This document shows, piece by piece, positions 42,201 to 52,599 of a stretch of DNA of 64,000 bases. Position numbers and translations under genes: made by a program. Numbering within the stretch: position 1 is the stretch's first letter; the number at the start of each line of letters is the position of its first letter. The stretch comes from Sinohyriopsis cumingii (Eukaryota > Mollusca > Bivalvia > Unionida > Unionidae), in NCBI GenBank assembly GCA_028554795.2, contig CM068826.1, positions 107,167,602 through 107,231,601 on the forward strand. Reading direction: 5' to 3'. A model generated the notes under the pieces. The model saw only the letters and a program-made list of their open reading frames with translations. It ran no database searches and was not told the DNA's origin.

Positions 42201-44054
42201 TATGGTAACAAGCTCTTCCTCAGGGGATTACATCTAGAATTAGGAAGCTTTGTTTTCATTTGCACTAGATTTTTGAAAAAACATTCCAGATATAATCAAA
42301 CTCAATTCAGGTTCACAAGGAAGATGACTGATGGACATCATGCTCCTGAAAGCGAGCTGTGTCATGTAAGCATGAAATTATCAGAGGACACTTGATTCTT
42401 CATATGTGTGCATCTGTCTGATTGGTCATAAATGAAATAATGCCAATCAGACATCCAGTTTAGCCACCACAGTGGCCATCTTGAAATTCTTGTTAACTGC
42501 TACTCCTCGTGAATGTGCCTTTAAAATGTGGTTTGCACTAAAAACTTCTTAATGAGATCTAGTTGGATCTAAATGAAAATGGTGCCAGTCCTACATCCAA
42601 CAGGGCTGCAATGACAGCAGTCTTGAAAATCTTGATCACTACTCTTTCTGGATGGATGGTGATAATTGGTATGCAGTTTTCACTAAACGACTTCTAATGA
42701 TGTAAGGTTAGTCAGTAATGAAAATGTGCATATGAGGTCTGATGTAGATACCATATGGGGTAATTAGAAAGTATTGCTATCAGTCAGATATATTAGAGAT
42801 TGTTTTGACACTCAGCATTTAAAAGAGAAGAAATGGTCTTATCTTAGGTTCCTTGAAAGTCTTTTCAGAAAGAAGAGCACCACTCCTGATTTGAATATTT
42901 GATTGCAGCTTAACTTCTGCATATTTCTAATAAATCTATAGAGATTCCTACAAATTTTAGTACTATTATTCTTTATACATAATTTTATTCCCAACTTACT
43001 GTTACCATAAGCATTTCCATGCTGAGATTTCTTGATGCTGTACTGTTTTGTCAGTCATAGCAAGGGAAATAACTTAGAAATAAAGTATTTGCTATTGAAA
43101 AGGAAATGACTCTATATTATAGTAGCCATTAGAACTCGTACATTTGTCAGTTTTGTATGTTTAGTTCGCCCTTTGAGGAAACTTGTTGATCTATGTGTTT
43201 ATGTCAGAAGTTTACCCGAAGTCATTAGGAAACTTGGAAACTCTACATTGAGGTTGGGATGCTTAGAATATGGGTGGGGGGTAATTCTTGAGTTGTGGAA
43301 GTTAAGAGTTCTGGATTCCTAATCTAGAAATTTTGTTGAGAGTAATGCAACAAATGTGCAGACACATTGTTAGATGGACAAGTTGAATCAGACTGAACAC
43401 ATTTATCCATGAAAGTACATCTAACAAAAGCTTACCCTGGTATATTAAAACTGAGCTCCTAAATTAGTGTTGATCAATCAAAACTATTGATATTGAGAGG
43501 ATTCATTCAGAGGTCTGTTATAAAGAACATTGTCTGCAGAGGAAATTGTCAACACAAAATTAGTGGTCAAGGAATAGATTATTTTGTATCTTTATGAATT
43601 GATATTTTTGAATATTTATAAAAATAACTTTTTTTAGGAATGAAGTATTTCATTGTCATCATGTACAACTGATATGAGCCAACAATACATTCACAGTGAG
43701 CAACATTGGCCTCTGGATCAAATCATACCATCAACAACTGGTTCAGTGATATTTGGACACTGGTGCATTGGCACCAATTTTATAAATTTTTGTCCACCCT
43801 ATGGTTGTGCAGGGATGTGCAGTGGCATGACATTGATCCAATTTTAGTTATGTCACCTTATAATACGTGCACCTATTTAGAAAAGGGAATTTTTGAACAA
43901 TACAATTTAATTGCTAAAATCCTTCTGCAGTATTAAATTTAATATTATCATCCCTTTTCAGTTCCCATTATGTGATGGCAGCCATACTAAACACAATGAA
44001 GAAACAGGGGATAATGTTGGACCACTTGTTCTGAAGAGAAAAGGAGCAGCATAA
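21134..44054 (+). CDS. CISD2: CISD2 (NAF-1/Miner1), CDGSH iron-sulfur domain protein 2, three exons
   Basis: This is a host gene. Joining 21134-21230, 41217-41425 and 43962-44054 gives 132 residues, against 135 in the human protein. The protein is a homodimeric 2Fe-2S protein anchored by its N-terminus in the ER and outer mitochondrial membranes, involved in calcium and redox balance, autophagy and iron handling. Visible features are the N-terminal [20 protein letters not shown], a membrane segment in exon 2 ([19 protein letters not shown]), and the 3Cys-1His cluster ligands: YCRCW in exon 2 and CDGSH in exon 3, followed by TGDNVGPLV. All junctions are GT-AG with matching phases, and the exon positions agree with the vertebrate gene. 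Intron 1 is 19986 bases and intron 2 is 2536 bases, both full of mobile elements. The start at 21134 has an A three bases upstream. Confidence 0.95.
22015..22106. repeat. Long near-perfect hairpin in CISD2 intron 1
   Basis: The 40-base arms 22021-22060 and 22061-22100 are reverse complements except at two positions, both of which would be G-U pairs in RNA read from the + strand. After one mismatch the pairing continues for five more pairs at the outer ends. There is essentially no loop; the centre is ATATAT. Confidence 0.9.
24052..24180 (+). mobile_element. V-type SINE, 3' part, copy 1
   Basis: It matches the 3' half of the SINE at 34523-34754: TGGGTCGGTGGT, then CGCCATGTATAGCCTATC, then GCTGAAAAATGACGTTAAAC and an A-rich tail. 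Confidence 0.8.
26143..26215 (-). mobile_element. SINE family A tRNA-like head, fragment
   Basis: On the minus strand this reads as the tRNA-like head of family A (CCGGTGGACTAAGTTGTTAG, then GAGCGTCCGCC). It abuts the Polinton fossil that follows. Confidence 0.6.
26193..29370 (-). mobile_element. Old Polinton/adintovirus-like fossil in CISD2 intron 1
   Basis: This is a decayed relative of the element at 1-10330. Recognisable parts from low to high coordinate are: a piece of the 510-residue virion protein (26193-26447, minus; ELPTGAYD against IPTGSYEI); the tail of the small membrane protein (26718-26915, minus); a coiled-coil-like region (about 27.55-28.04 kb, minus); the packaging ATPase (about 28.06-28.62 kb, minus; NLVFDDAM against NLVVFDDVM); the phospholipase A2 (about 28.93-29.19 kb, plus; [10 protein letters not shown]); and the integrase N-terminus (about 29.28-29.37 kb, plus; [16 protein letters not shown]). 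It is heavily broken, with well over ten breaks, and is much older than the first element. A perfect 141-base tandem duplication lies inside it. Confidence 0.8.
27262..27543. repeat. Perfect 141-bp tandem duplication
   Basis: Two adjacent copies, 27262-27402 and 27403-27543, appear identical base for base, including a G-rich stretch (CCCGGGGGAAGGGGGTGGG). This is either a very recent duplication or an assembly artefact, since the surrounding fossil is old. Confidence 0.95.
29371..30774 (+). other. CISD2 intron 1, non-coding stretch
   Basis: I see no gene. The A/T-rich sequence contains several short repeats of CACACAGGA and similar at 29900-30100 and a short (TA)n run near 30750, but no element I can name. 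Confidence 0.4.
31205..31450 (-). mobile_element. V-type SINE, near full length, copy 2
   Basis: This lies on the minus strand. The Ser/Leu-type tRNA-like head at 31380-31447 (GGGTTCGAGTCTC on the minus strand) is followed by the body and the GCTGAAAAATGGCGTTAAAC end. It is inserted in the Penelope-like element. Confidence 0.85.
33421..33567. mobile_element. hAT-type MITE copy 2, complete
   Basis: This is a 147-base G/C-rich insert with terminal inverted repeats CAGGCCCGGTCCTA and TAGGGCCGGGCCTG (one mismatch). It is flanked by an 8-base target duplication, AGTACTCA at 33413-33420 and AGTATTCA at 33568-33575. The CAGG start and the 8-base duplication are hAT hallmarks. It has no coding capacity and must have been moved by a hAT transposase from elsewhere. 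Confidence 0.9.
34523..34754 (+). mobile_element. V-type SINE, full length, copy 3
   Basis: The tRNA-like head GGCCGAGTGGTCACGAATC with a box B-like GGTTCGAGTCTCG is followed by the conserved centre TGGGTCGGTGGT and CGCCATGTATAGCCTATC. It ends GCTGAAAATGGCGTTAAACC and a short AAC-rich tail. The 3' end resembles molluscan V-SINE types. Confidence 0.9.
34755..37881 (+). other. CISD2 intron 1, non-coding stretch with a partial SINE
   Basis: No exon is supported. A V-type SINE 3' piece lies at 37190-37312. A slightly CpG-rich patch at 35150-35345 ends with ATGCCAACCA before GTAAGT and could be an alternative leader exon, but nothing confirms it. A 126-residue open frame at 34835-35215 (minus) has no protein-like character. 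Confidence 0.4.
37190..37312 (+). mobile_element. V-type SINE, 3' part, copy 4
   Basis: CACCATGTATAGCCTATC and GATGAAAAATGGTGTTAAAC match the family's 3' half, with more divergence than the other copies. Confidence 0.65.
37882..38371. mobile_element. MITE family D, copy 1 (490 bp, long inverted ends)
   Basis: The ends are inverted repeats of about 75 bases: CATCTTTGCTAGTCAAGGTT at the left and its diverged inverse at the right, both including GATCAGATATTTCAGTGCTT. A homologous copy is at about 57388-57897. The open frames inside it reflect lack of stops and are not conserved between the copies as proteins. Confidence 0.8.
38889..39070 (+). mobile_element. SINE family B (tRNA-derived), copy 1
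   Basis: The tRNA-like head GTAGCTCAGTTGGTAGAGCA with CTGTAATCCAGGAG (anticodon region) and a box B-like GCAGGTTTGATAC is followed by a body ending GCCAATAATGTGTTAAAAG and an A-rich tail. It is a SINE head and not a tRNA gene, because the body continues and the acceptor stem does not close. Confidence 0.8.
39231..39540 (+). mobile_element. SINE family A, copy 3
   Basis: A full-length copy: tRNA-like head (GTGGTTAGAGCGTCTGCCTC), body with GTGACAGGATAATTTGACTG, and the 3' end GTTAAAGATCCAAATC. It lies in CISD2 intron 1. Confidence 0.9.
39541..41216 (+). other. CISD2 intron 1, 3' end
   Basis: No gene or clear element is seen. The stretch ends with a normal polypyrimidine tract and acceptor (TTTTGTTTTTCTTCACAG). 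Confidence 0.6.
41217..41425 (+). CDS. CISD2: CISD2 exon 2
   Basis: It follows the acceptor TTTTTCTTCACAG, completes the split Gly codon and encodes the membrane segment and the first two cluster cysteines (YCRCWRSKK). It ends in phase 0 before the donor GTAGCT. Confidence 0.95.
41626..41940 (+). mobile_element. SINE family A, copy 4
   Basis: A full-length copy in CISD2 intron 2. Head GGTGGCCTAGTGATTAGAGC, body GTTAGGATAATGTGACTGGG, 3' end GACTGAAAAATTGTTAAAGC-like with AAAATCCAAG and then a short (CA)n run. Confidence 0.9.
41993..42207. mobile_element. MITE family E, copy 1 (215 bp)
   Basis: A foldback element starting TACTGTATGTACTCGCTCAT and ending with its diverged inverse (AGCGAGTATATATGGTA). 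The inner part contains further inverse pairs (CAGACCCAGAT and its relatives). A second copy is at 52000-52220. Confidence 0.8.
42208..43961 (+). other. CISD2 intron 2, non-coding remainder
   Basis: No gene or named repeat is seen. It ends with the exon 3 acceptor at 43960-43961. Confidence 0.6.
43962..44054 (+). CDS. CISD2: CISD2 exon 3
   Basis: It follows the acceptor ATCCCTTTTCAG. It encodes [20 protein letters not shown], with the last Cys and the His ligand, and ends LKRKGAA and TAA. The exon was too short to stand out as an open frame and was found by searching for the expected CDGSH segment. Confidence 0.95.
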   Translation, partial: FPLCDGSHTKHNEETGDNVGPLVLKRKGAA

Positions 44055-44555
44055 TGAATCCAGCTAGAACTTTCTCTTGAATAAGATTGATCTTGATGCA
44101 ACAAAGAAAGAATAGTTATGCAAATACTTGTATTTACTTGCACATGAATGTAATCTGAATGTATGTTGCTTGGGTTGACGCAGCCCAGTTTTTCATAGAT
44201 TTGATGAATGTTCAACATGGATTAGGATCATGCTTTACTTGAGAGAGGCTAAACTGAAGATTTAACAAGTTCCATCAGACTGTTAAGAATGTGAGATGCT
44301 AAAACTAATTTGTAATGTGTCGTTTGCAATGAATTAGGTTTATGTTATTTTTAATCAGTAGGATCCACAAGTGTTTGCTAAGGGATAAGAGATTTAACTT
44401 CCAGAAGACTGGGTTTATTTTGTAAGGATTTTTTAAAATTAAGGCCGACTATTATTCTGATTAAAGTTTTATTCTGTTGTATTTCAGTTTTTTTTAAATA
44501 ATTTTTTAAATTTGTACCCGCTTTCACCATGATGTTTTCTTGCAAGGTCCACATT
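44055..44555 (+). other. Likely CISD2 3' untranslated region
   Basis: This A/T-rich stretch follows the stop codon. I could not fix the polyadenylation site; AATAAA-type signals first appear near 44778 and again near 46790. Confidence 0.4.
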
Positions 44556-45288
44556 TAAACATTCATGGATGACAATGCTTTGTTTAAATACTCTTGGGTG
44601 ATACAGCTTTGGTTAAACACTCATGGATGACAAGGCTTTGGTTAAACACTCATGGATGATAAGGCTTTGTTTAAACACTCATGGATGATAAGGCTTTGGT
44701 TAAACACTCATGGTCCATGAAGTTTTGTTTTAGATAACCCTTAATCCCTTACAACCATGTTAAATATCAGCAAAGCTAATAAACATGACAATAATTCAGC
44801 TTTGTTTCCGAAACCTATAATTTACAGATCAAAGTTAATGTTCTCAAACTGCTGTGTTAATTTTCATCAAGCTTGGGATAACTTAATTGAGATTGTTATA
44901 TAAATTAACAAGGGTGATACAGCTTTAGTTAAACACTCATGGGTGATACAGCTTTAGTTAAACACTCATTGATGACAAGGCTTTGGTTAAACACTCATGG
45001 ATGACAAGGCTTTGGTTAAACACTCATGGATGACAAGGCTTTAGTTAAACACTTATGGATGATAAGGCTTTGGTTAAACACTCATGGTCCATGAAGTTTT
45101 GTTTTAGATAACCCTCAATCCCTTACAACCATGTTAAATATCAGCAAAGCTAATAAACATGACAATAATTCAGCTTTGTTTCCGAAACCTATAATTTACA
45201 GATCAAAGTTAACGTTCTCAAACTGCTGTGTTAATTTTCATCAAGCTTGGGATAACTTAATTGAGATTGTTATATAAATTAACAAGTA
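44556..45288. repeat. 29-bp minisatellite in a higher-order duplication
   Basis: Units of 29 bases (GGTTAAACACTCATGGATGA plus CAAGGCTTT, with variants) form two arrays, about 44556-44715 and 44912-45080. Each array is followed by the same 200-base unique segment (44715-44911 and 45080-45288) that begins TCATGGTCCATGAAGTTTTG and ends ATATAAATTAACAAG. So a roughly 370-base unit, made of array plus unique segment, has been duplicated. Confidence 0.9.
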
Positions 45289-46091
45289 GTATACATTTCA
45301 CTGGTGTTTAATTCCTCACACACACACACACCCCACTTGTATATGTATTTATTGTACTTTTAAACATCCTCGCCATCACATAGTTCAATAAATAATGCAG
45401 TCAGTCATTGGGAATCCCAAATATTGTGATAAAGCAGGTTTCCTCTGTATATACATTTTTGATTTTAATGGTAAATCAGTCTTGAATGACATGAGTTTTT
45501 TAAAACTAATCTGTACAAGTTAGATATGTCAAGCAAAATGCAGGTATTCTATTGTTATTTTGGGTTTCTGACATTGTAAAAGATTAAAGTATAGAATTCT
45601 TAACTAGTTTTTATTAACATAATGCATTTTATGAATCAGGGATTGCAGCAATTACTTTTTCAATATTTCATGCTGTAGTTACCATAAAGTAGTAAATATG
45701 ATGGATTGTTGATGATCCATTTTTAAACAAAGACTAACAGAAACCTGGCTTGATGAATGGATAGACTGAAAGATTAGATTAATAACTTCTAAATTATTCC
45801 ACAATAGTTAAATTTAATTTGTGTGGTTCTTGTCAGCTTCAATTAAAGCTGGCTTCTCAGCTTTCATTGAAACTGGAATAGGTTTTCACTAAGAGACACA
45901 CAGTCTTTTGTTATTCTTTCAATTAACTAAGTTACATTGTTAATGCTGCTTCAAAGGTGAGCACTCAATTTGAGCAAGATGTTGCCTACAGCTTGTACAG
46001 ATTTATGGTCTGACAACAAGGAGGATTGAGGCTGGTGAACTAAATCCTATAGTGATCATCATAACCAGGGGGATTGAGGATGGAGTAAATC
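45289..46091. other. Non-coding stretch
   Basis: No gene is recognised. It includes a short (CA)n at about 45318-45332. Confidence 0.5.
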
Positions 46092-46092
46092 T

Positions 46093-46320
46093 GTTGTAGG
46101 GTTTAATGCCATTTTTCAGCACAGGATAGGCTATACATGGCGGCCAGTATAACTGGTGAAGGAAAAACCCTGGAAGAACCACCGACCCATGAGAAGCTAC
46201 TGACAAGCTTTCTCATGTGCCACGTTAGCTGAGCCTGAGACTAACACACGCAGACAGAGGTGAGATGGCAGAGATCCAGAATGGCAAGCACTTTAGACCA
46301 TTCGGCCACTCGGGGCCCAG
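46093..46320 (-). mobile_element. V-type SINE, near full length, copy 5
   Basis: Minus strand. GGGTTTAATGCCATTTTTCA at the low-coordinate end is the inverse of the family 3' end, and the tRNA-like head ends at GGGGCCC. A duplicated flank (AAATCCTATAGTGATCATCA and variants at 46045-46065, 46322-46342 and 46370-46386) surrounds it. Confidence 0.85.
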
Positions 46321-49300
46321 AGTAAATCCGTAGTGATCATCATAACCAGGGGATCATGGTTGGGCTAAATCCTATAGTGATCATCAGTTCATTGGACAGG
46401 AATTACTGAATTTGAGATTTCAGTGGATAGCTGTTCTTGTCATCGGGAATGCCTGAAATATAGAGATTCTGCCACAGTTACGCCACAGCTAAGTGATTCT
46501 GGATATTCATGGCTAAAGGGTTTGAGCCATAGTGATTTTACTTTTCTTTTATTAGTTCATATCAAAGCAGTTTATTGCATAAAATCACATATTATCTTAA
46601 TATATCCCATTCCTGACAACTCACATGCAGTAGGGTCCAAAAACATAGACCACACTATTAGCAAGAGCTCGAGTTACTGAGGGACCTCTAAAAAATGAAG
46701 TGGATGCCATCCTGCCTAGATTTCGAGACAGTGGAGTGGGTTTAGTGGCACTTTTAATGACTGAATACTTGTTTATGATTGTGTTGGGAATAAATCTCAA
46801 TAAACATTTTATCTAATGAAATTGTTTGCTTTTTGGTGTAAATTACCTTTAGCTTCAAGATAACCAGTCTCTGAAAAATTGTTAAAGAATGACTCCAAGA
46901 GGTTTCAGCCCATCATGTACATGTGTGCCTTGTTCTGTACCTGCAAAACAATGTGTATTCCATCACTGCTTTTTGCACATCAGAATAAGATTCCTTTATT
47001 TAAAAAAAGGAGAGGAATTTTTTGTGAAAAAACATTAGCATTGAAATGAAGCCATGACATCATTGCAAGTAATAGTGGAAAATCTGCACATCACTGAGAA
47101 AATCTTTGACTGCCAATTCAGGAATTTTAAGTTCATTACAAACTTGAGAACTGAGGACAATAAAGAACTAATTACTGATTTGTTAATAATACCTCGGCAG
47201 CTAATTCAGATTTTCTCACCATTACAATACTTCAGATGTAGTTTTGCTTTCAGCTCATCTGGCCATTATGCTAGGTGAGTTTATGGTATGATTCTTTGTC
47301 TGGACTGACTCTCGTCTGTCAATATTTACTTTTCATAACTTTGCAAACAGCTCCCCATCCAAAAATGCAGGACAGATTTCAATCAGATTTGGCATAGAGC
47401 ATTGTAGCATGAGGGCCTTCAAAGGAATATATTGAATAAGGGCCATTTTTTTTGTCTCTCTCCAAATTTCTTTTTATGATGTATATTATAATTATGAAGT
47501 GATTTAATTTCTGAAATAAGTCTTGACTTCACATGCTGGTTGCCATGGAAACTTTGTTATGAAAATATCAAAGATGTGCAAATTTATCATCTTTTCCACA
47601 TATTTATCAATTATACTGTCTATATATGACCTATTAACTAATTTTAAAATTACATTATTTTAATTATTTTTCTGGCATAAGTTCCATGAAACAAGGTTCC
47701 AGCTTGTTAAAAAAATGGCCAGAGATAAACCAGAACAACATATGATGAACAAATCAAACTTACAAGTCAACATGCAACTGTATCAAATTCCATTGTAAAA
47801 TTAAGATAGTCACCGATAACTTCAAAAAATGCATGCATTTGGAACTTTGTTTAGTACTGATGGCTGATTGGAATGATTATGAAGCCTTCTGAAATCAACT
47901 GATCACCAAATATATTGGTGTTTGTCCTCTTTTTCCATAAATGAAAGATGCTCTTTTGCAATAGTTTTCCTTTATTTTTTGGCAACCTGCACACATTAAC
48001 AAATAACCTAAGCCTTGAAACAATAAAAAATGAGGGTGATTTGTGTAGATTTAGATCATCTTCCTTGTCCAAAAGTTATCTATACCTGTCTAGGTTTAAA
48101 TTGGGTATCATGAAAAAATCCTGTTTATTGATTTCATAAGTTGCACTTAACTGTTCATGAAGGAATGTTTTTTTGTAATGAAGATCTTTGTGCACTGAAA
48201 ATCATTTTTACCCTTATAAAGGTGCTTGCACCAGAAGATCAAAAAAGGAGACGATGACTTTACCTTAAATATTTTTTTTATACAGCAGCTCTCCAACTCC
48301 CCGAAATACGTAAACTGCAGCATACATAAAGTCACCGATACGTAATTGAACTGCCAAGTCTGTGCTTCCTGTTTTTCAATCTTCGACTCGGGTTCACCTG
48401 CAGTATATAGTTCAGCTTCTCCTCTCATGTACATGTGTAAATCATTTCTGTTACATTTTTATTTAATAATTTCAAGGATTTTTATTGTGTTTTGTTGAGG
48501 TTACCCATCACCATAATGTCAGAGCATAAGAACGATAGTAAAATCCAACTTAGGGTAGAGGTTACGTTAATTTATAATATAATTTATATCTCAAAAAGCT
48601 TAATTTAGTGTAATAGTTGAATGTTGCACAAATTAATCTAAAAGAAAATAATATACACTATATGACTCAACCATGATTTAGTTTCAGATATAACCTTGAA
48701 ATGAATTTTTCGTACAACTGCTTATTTCTTATGGTTGGAGGAATGCATCAACAGTAGTTGAATGGATTTGTGTCAGATTAATATGATAAGACTGATCAGT
48801 AAACTGTAATTCAGTTTTGTAGTCTTTGAACTGGACATACTAGAAATTACCTTGCTAAAAGATGATTGTAGGTTTTGCACATTTAAATTCCAGGCCCTGT
48901 TTGCTTTTAATGTTTTAAACAAATTCGAACTCTAGCTGAAAATCAGAAACCTTACATTTATTATAGTTTTGATTAAAATGAAGTTAGATTAATAGAACTT
49001 CAGCAGCTTTTAAATTTTGACTACTCTATTAGCCTGCTAAATTTCCATTATGATGATTTCATCAACATATACTATCGGAGTTTGTTGTTTTGAGCATTAG
49101 AAGTCTGATTGATAAAATAAAGAAGTACTAGTATCCCAGTATATGTAGTGTTATCCAGGTTGATATACTTGCCATACTCAGTCATGAATCAGTTTGAAAA
49201 AAATCCGTAAATTTTGTACTTCTGAAGTGAAATAAATAATCTTTATCAATTGGGAGATAAATATCGTGCATTAGAGATCTACCTGTTATCTTTCATGTGC

Positions 49301-50489
49301 AAGTAGTATTGGTTTCTAGGAAGAAGGTAAGACCATAACTAAACAAGTCTAAACCTCCATTTTAATGTGCAGAGTGTATAACATTACCAATAAATAAAAC
49401 ACCTTTTTCATGGTGTTGAAGTTATTAAAAATGTTCTTTTGTTGACGAAGCTTTAGAACTTATGTCCGTCTTTACTTTCTACAGCCTGATTACAACTTTG
49501 AACTTAAAACCTTTGCAAAATGAGGTGTTAAATAATACATTTCACCTTTGTTTTATTGCTGAGAGACCCACAGTCATAGTCATTCAGTGGACATTAAAAT
49601 AAACCAGCTTCATTGATTAGATGGGCATGAAATTCACTTATGATTATCTTGTGTAACATGTATAGTTTCTTTTCCATGATTGTCGGAAAGCTGAAATACC
49701 GATATTTATTAAAGGTACATATTTTATCCAAACGGTGTTACATGAATTTTATTCATGCACCTGCACATAAATATTATGGCATGCTGAATGTTCAAATTAC
49801 TGTTTGATACAGGGTATTCATGCCAGGTAACAGATTGGTGTTGTAATAAAAATGAGGTGGTTTGTTTTTATGAAAACCTTTAACACATTATTGACTATAT
49901 CATGATGGGGAAAATGTGAACCATATGTCTTCCCAAGGAAATACAGAGGCTAGTTTGGGTGGATTAAGTGGGTTCAGTATAGCCAATAATATGCTAGAAG
50001 TGCCTTTTAAAAAAAACACAAGAAAACAAAAACATCGTTATTACTGTTTACATGCATGTTTCAAAAGGTTACTACAGTAAACAAGAAAAAGTGCCCTTCT
50101 GAAATGCTAACATGGTTTTACCATGTGGCTGCTGGATACTGTACCAAAGTTTAGGTTCAACAGATATGTTAGCTTATACTTTCTAGATTAAAGTTAATGA
50201 GTAGTTCTTTTCAACACTCGTTTTATAAGCTGACCTTTGTTATTATTTCCCTAAATTTTAAATTTTATTTTCTTAGTTCTGTAGAAAATGAATTAGCTTA
50301 TACATAATTCCTGTAAATGGCTCCAGGTTGTTTAAAATGCATGCCTTTACTGATCACTGTTATCTCATCTCTATCCACATGAGTTAGATTCTCTGGCTCG
50401 GCAAATGTGGGTAAGTGAGAAAGTTTTGTGAAAACAAGTTTGGTCATAGAAAATGCAGTTTGCTGAAATTTCTTCATCGAGCAAGACTG

Positions 50490-50493
<4 letters not shown>
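46321..50493. other. Long non-coding stretch
   Basis: No gene is supported. Open frames of 60-95 residues occur but lack any family resemblance. A fragment at 50392-50425 matches the middle of the V-type SINE (AATGTGGGTAAGTGAGAAAG). A segment at 49870-50030 weakly resembles the family B SINE 3' end. Confidence 0.4.

Positions 50494-50544
<51 letters not shown>
50494..50544. repeat. (AT)n microsatellite
   Basis: An uninterrupted AT run of about 50 bases. Translations give Tyr-Ile repeats on both strands, which explains two spurious open frames. Confidence 0.95.
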
Positions 50545-50548
<4 letters not shown>

Positions 50549-51999
50549 TTATGAAGTTGCCAATTGCAGCATTTATTCTGCAGTTTCCAACACCGGCTCA
50601 TGTTTGAGGGTTATTTGTCAGCATAAAATTAAACTTTATAATGTAGGTGAGTTTAATTTGTATCTTGAATAATACAATTAGACAAAGAATCAAGAAATGT
50701 AACAATATATACTTTTTCATTAAAAAACGGGGACAGAAAACAATATACATCTATATGAATGATGCTTATCCACAATTAAAAATGATTGCCATTACTAAAA
50801 ACATAACCTTTAAAGACAGAGATCAATGTATGTACAGCCAATATGATCCAAGTTTCTTGGGTTGTCAATATTTTATTGTTTAATGAGATGGTGTGATTCA
50901 TTAAACAGTAGAGCTTATAAAAAGGCATTTTACACAGTACTTGATGCTTGACTGAATCTGGAGTTTCATTTAATTCTGGCATGCCACACATAGAGACATA
51001 ACTTGTGCCAAAAGACGATCTTTAAATGAGATCTGTTGTTGTTGATATGGAGGTCAGTGTAATTCAGTGTCAACCAGGCAAGATGGAAAAATATGCAATT
51101 TTCACAAAGTCATTATTTTATGTAGAGCATCCTTGTCAAGAAGGATTGGAGAAACACTTTCATCAGTCAAGTGACCTTAAATTGCACCAGAATATTATTC
51201 TTCACAGAAAACAATGACTGTATTAGATCCCTCTTAAAAAAAAACCCCACAAAATTAATGAATTTCTGAAGCTGTTTTGTGGCGTTTTTAAAGTTCATAC
51301 TTATATTCTCATAAATGGATTGTTCATTGCTAGAAATCATCATTTGTAAAATAATACTTTCAGAGAAAGAGAAAAAAAAAATGAAATACAAACTTGTAAA
51401 GATAAATATGACATGGTTTGTCAAAATAAACTTTGTTTATTGTGGATACGGAGAGAGACATTTGTGCAAAATTACTTTTTAAAAAGACAGTTTAAGATTC
51501 TCTAATTCCCTGGGAATATTTTTCATATTTTTCTGTTCTATTTTCAGCAAAGAAATACTAATTTTTTAATTATCACGTGCAGCAAGGTTTCACTGACATG
51601 TTATATTTTCTGGATTATTTTAAATAATGATCAAAATAATTATATTTGTGATTCCACCAGTCATAAAAGTTACATTTGTGATTCCACCAGTCATTTTTTA
51701 AAAGGAATGTACAAATGAAGTTTTAAAAAAAAGTAATGGGAACAAACTGGGAGAAAGCACAAGATTCAATGAATGAATCAACAAACAAATAAATGAATGT
51801 ACAAGGAAAGAGACAAATATGAAAATTGCAAATACATAATGTGCAATCAAAATGAGATCTGAAGGAAAACTTGCTCATAATTTACAAAGTGACATATTGC
51901 TTTATTTGTGGAAATTTTTTAATAGCTAATCCTGGAAGTTAAATACAGTTGTGAGGTGCAAATTTTACTCGTGAATAAGGGTTTGATATTTTAATTATA
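50545..51999. other. Non-coding stretch
   Basis: No gene is recognised. At 51640-51700 a 30-base segment (TTTGTGATTCCACCAGTCAT) is tandemly repeated. Confidence 0.4.
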
Positions 52000-52220
52000 T
52001 ACTGTATATACTCACTTATAAGTAGAGTCAAACTGCACACATCACAGATGCTGATCTGCCATAACATAATGGACCTGCAGACCAGGGTATCTGTTTTTTG
52101 ATCAACTGATTACTCCTCACAAACTGAACAGACCCAGATCTGCCAGCGCATTATATGATGGCAGATCTGGGTCTGTGTAGTTTACAGTTGGATTCAACTT
52201 GTAAGCGAGAATATATGGTA
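52000..52220. mobile_element. MITE family E, copy 2 (221 bp)
   Basis: It starts TACTGTATATACTCACTTAT and ends AGCGAGAATATATGGTA. It shares the internal CAGACCCAGATCTG segment with copy 1 at 41993-42207. The two ends are inverted repeats of roughly 35-40 bases. Confidence 0.85.
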
Positions 52221-52599
52221 GATAAATAAAGCAGCCATATCAGAATGTTTCTCGTGGGTGGACACTCAACTTCCAACACAACAGGCAAGCTGCTAATCTC
52301 TCCTAATTAGAGAACCTGTGACAATAAAACAAGTATTCATTCTAATCTGCCATATCTTGTATTTGTATTATCCTTGTTTCATGTTTTTACACAATGCAGT
52401 TTAAAATATTTAAAAGACTTCAAGAGTGTGGATGTGATCTCTATGATTAGTACTTGATATTTTTGTGTGGGGTGGGTGGGCAAATGCAATCAGTTTTTCA
52501 GAGGCTTTACTCAAGAATATCGTACAAATCAGGCATTGCTCATTATTTTGATAGGTGATATTGAATTCACTGGTCCTAACCATTGATGGGTACAACTTG

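Noticed and set aside
44556-45288. CRISPR-like regular array
   Set aside because: It is a continuous 29-base minisatellite with no unique spacers, in a eukaryotic genome.
50371-50672. Open frames with Tyr-Ile runs on both strands
   Set aside because: They are translations of the AT microsatellite.
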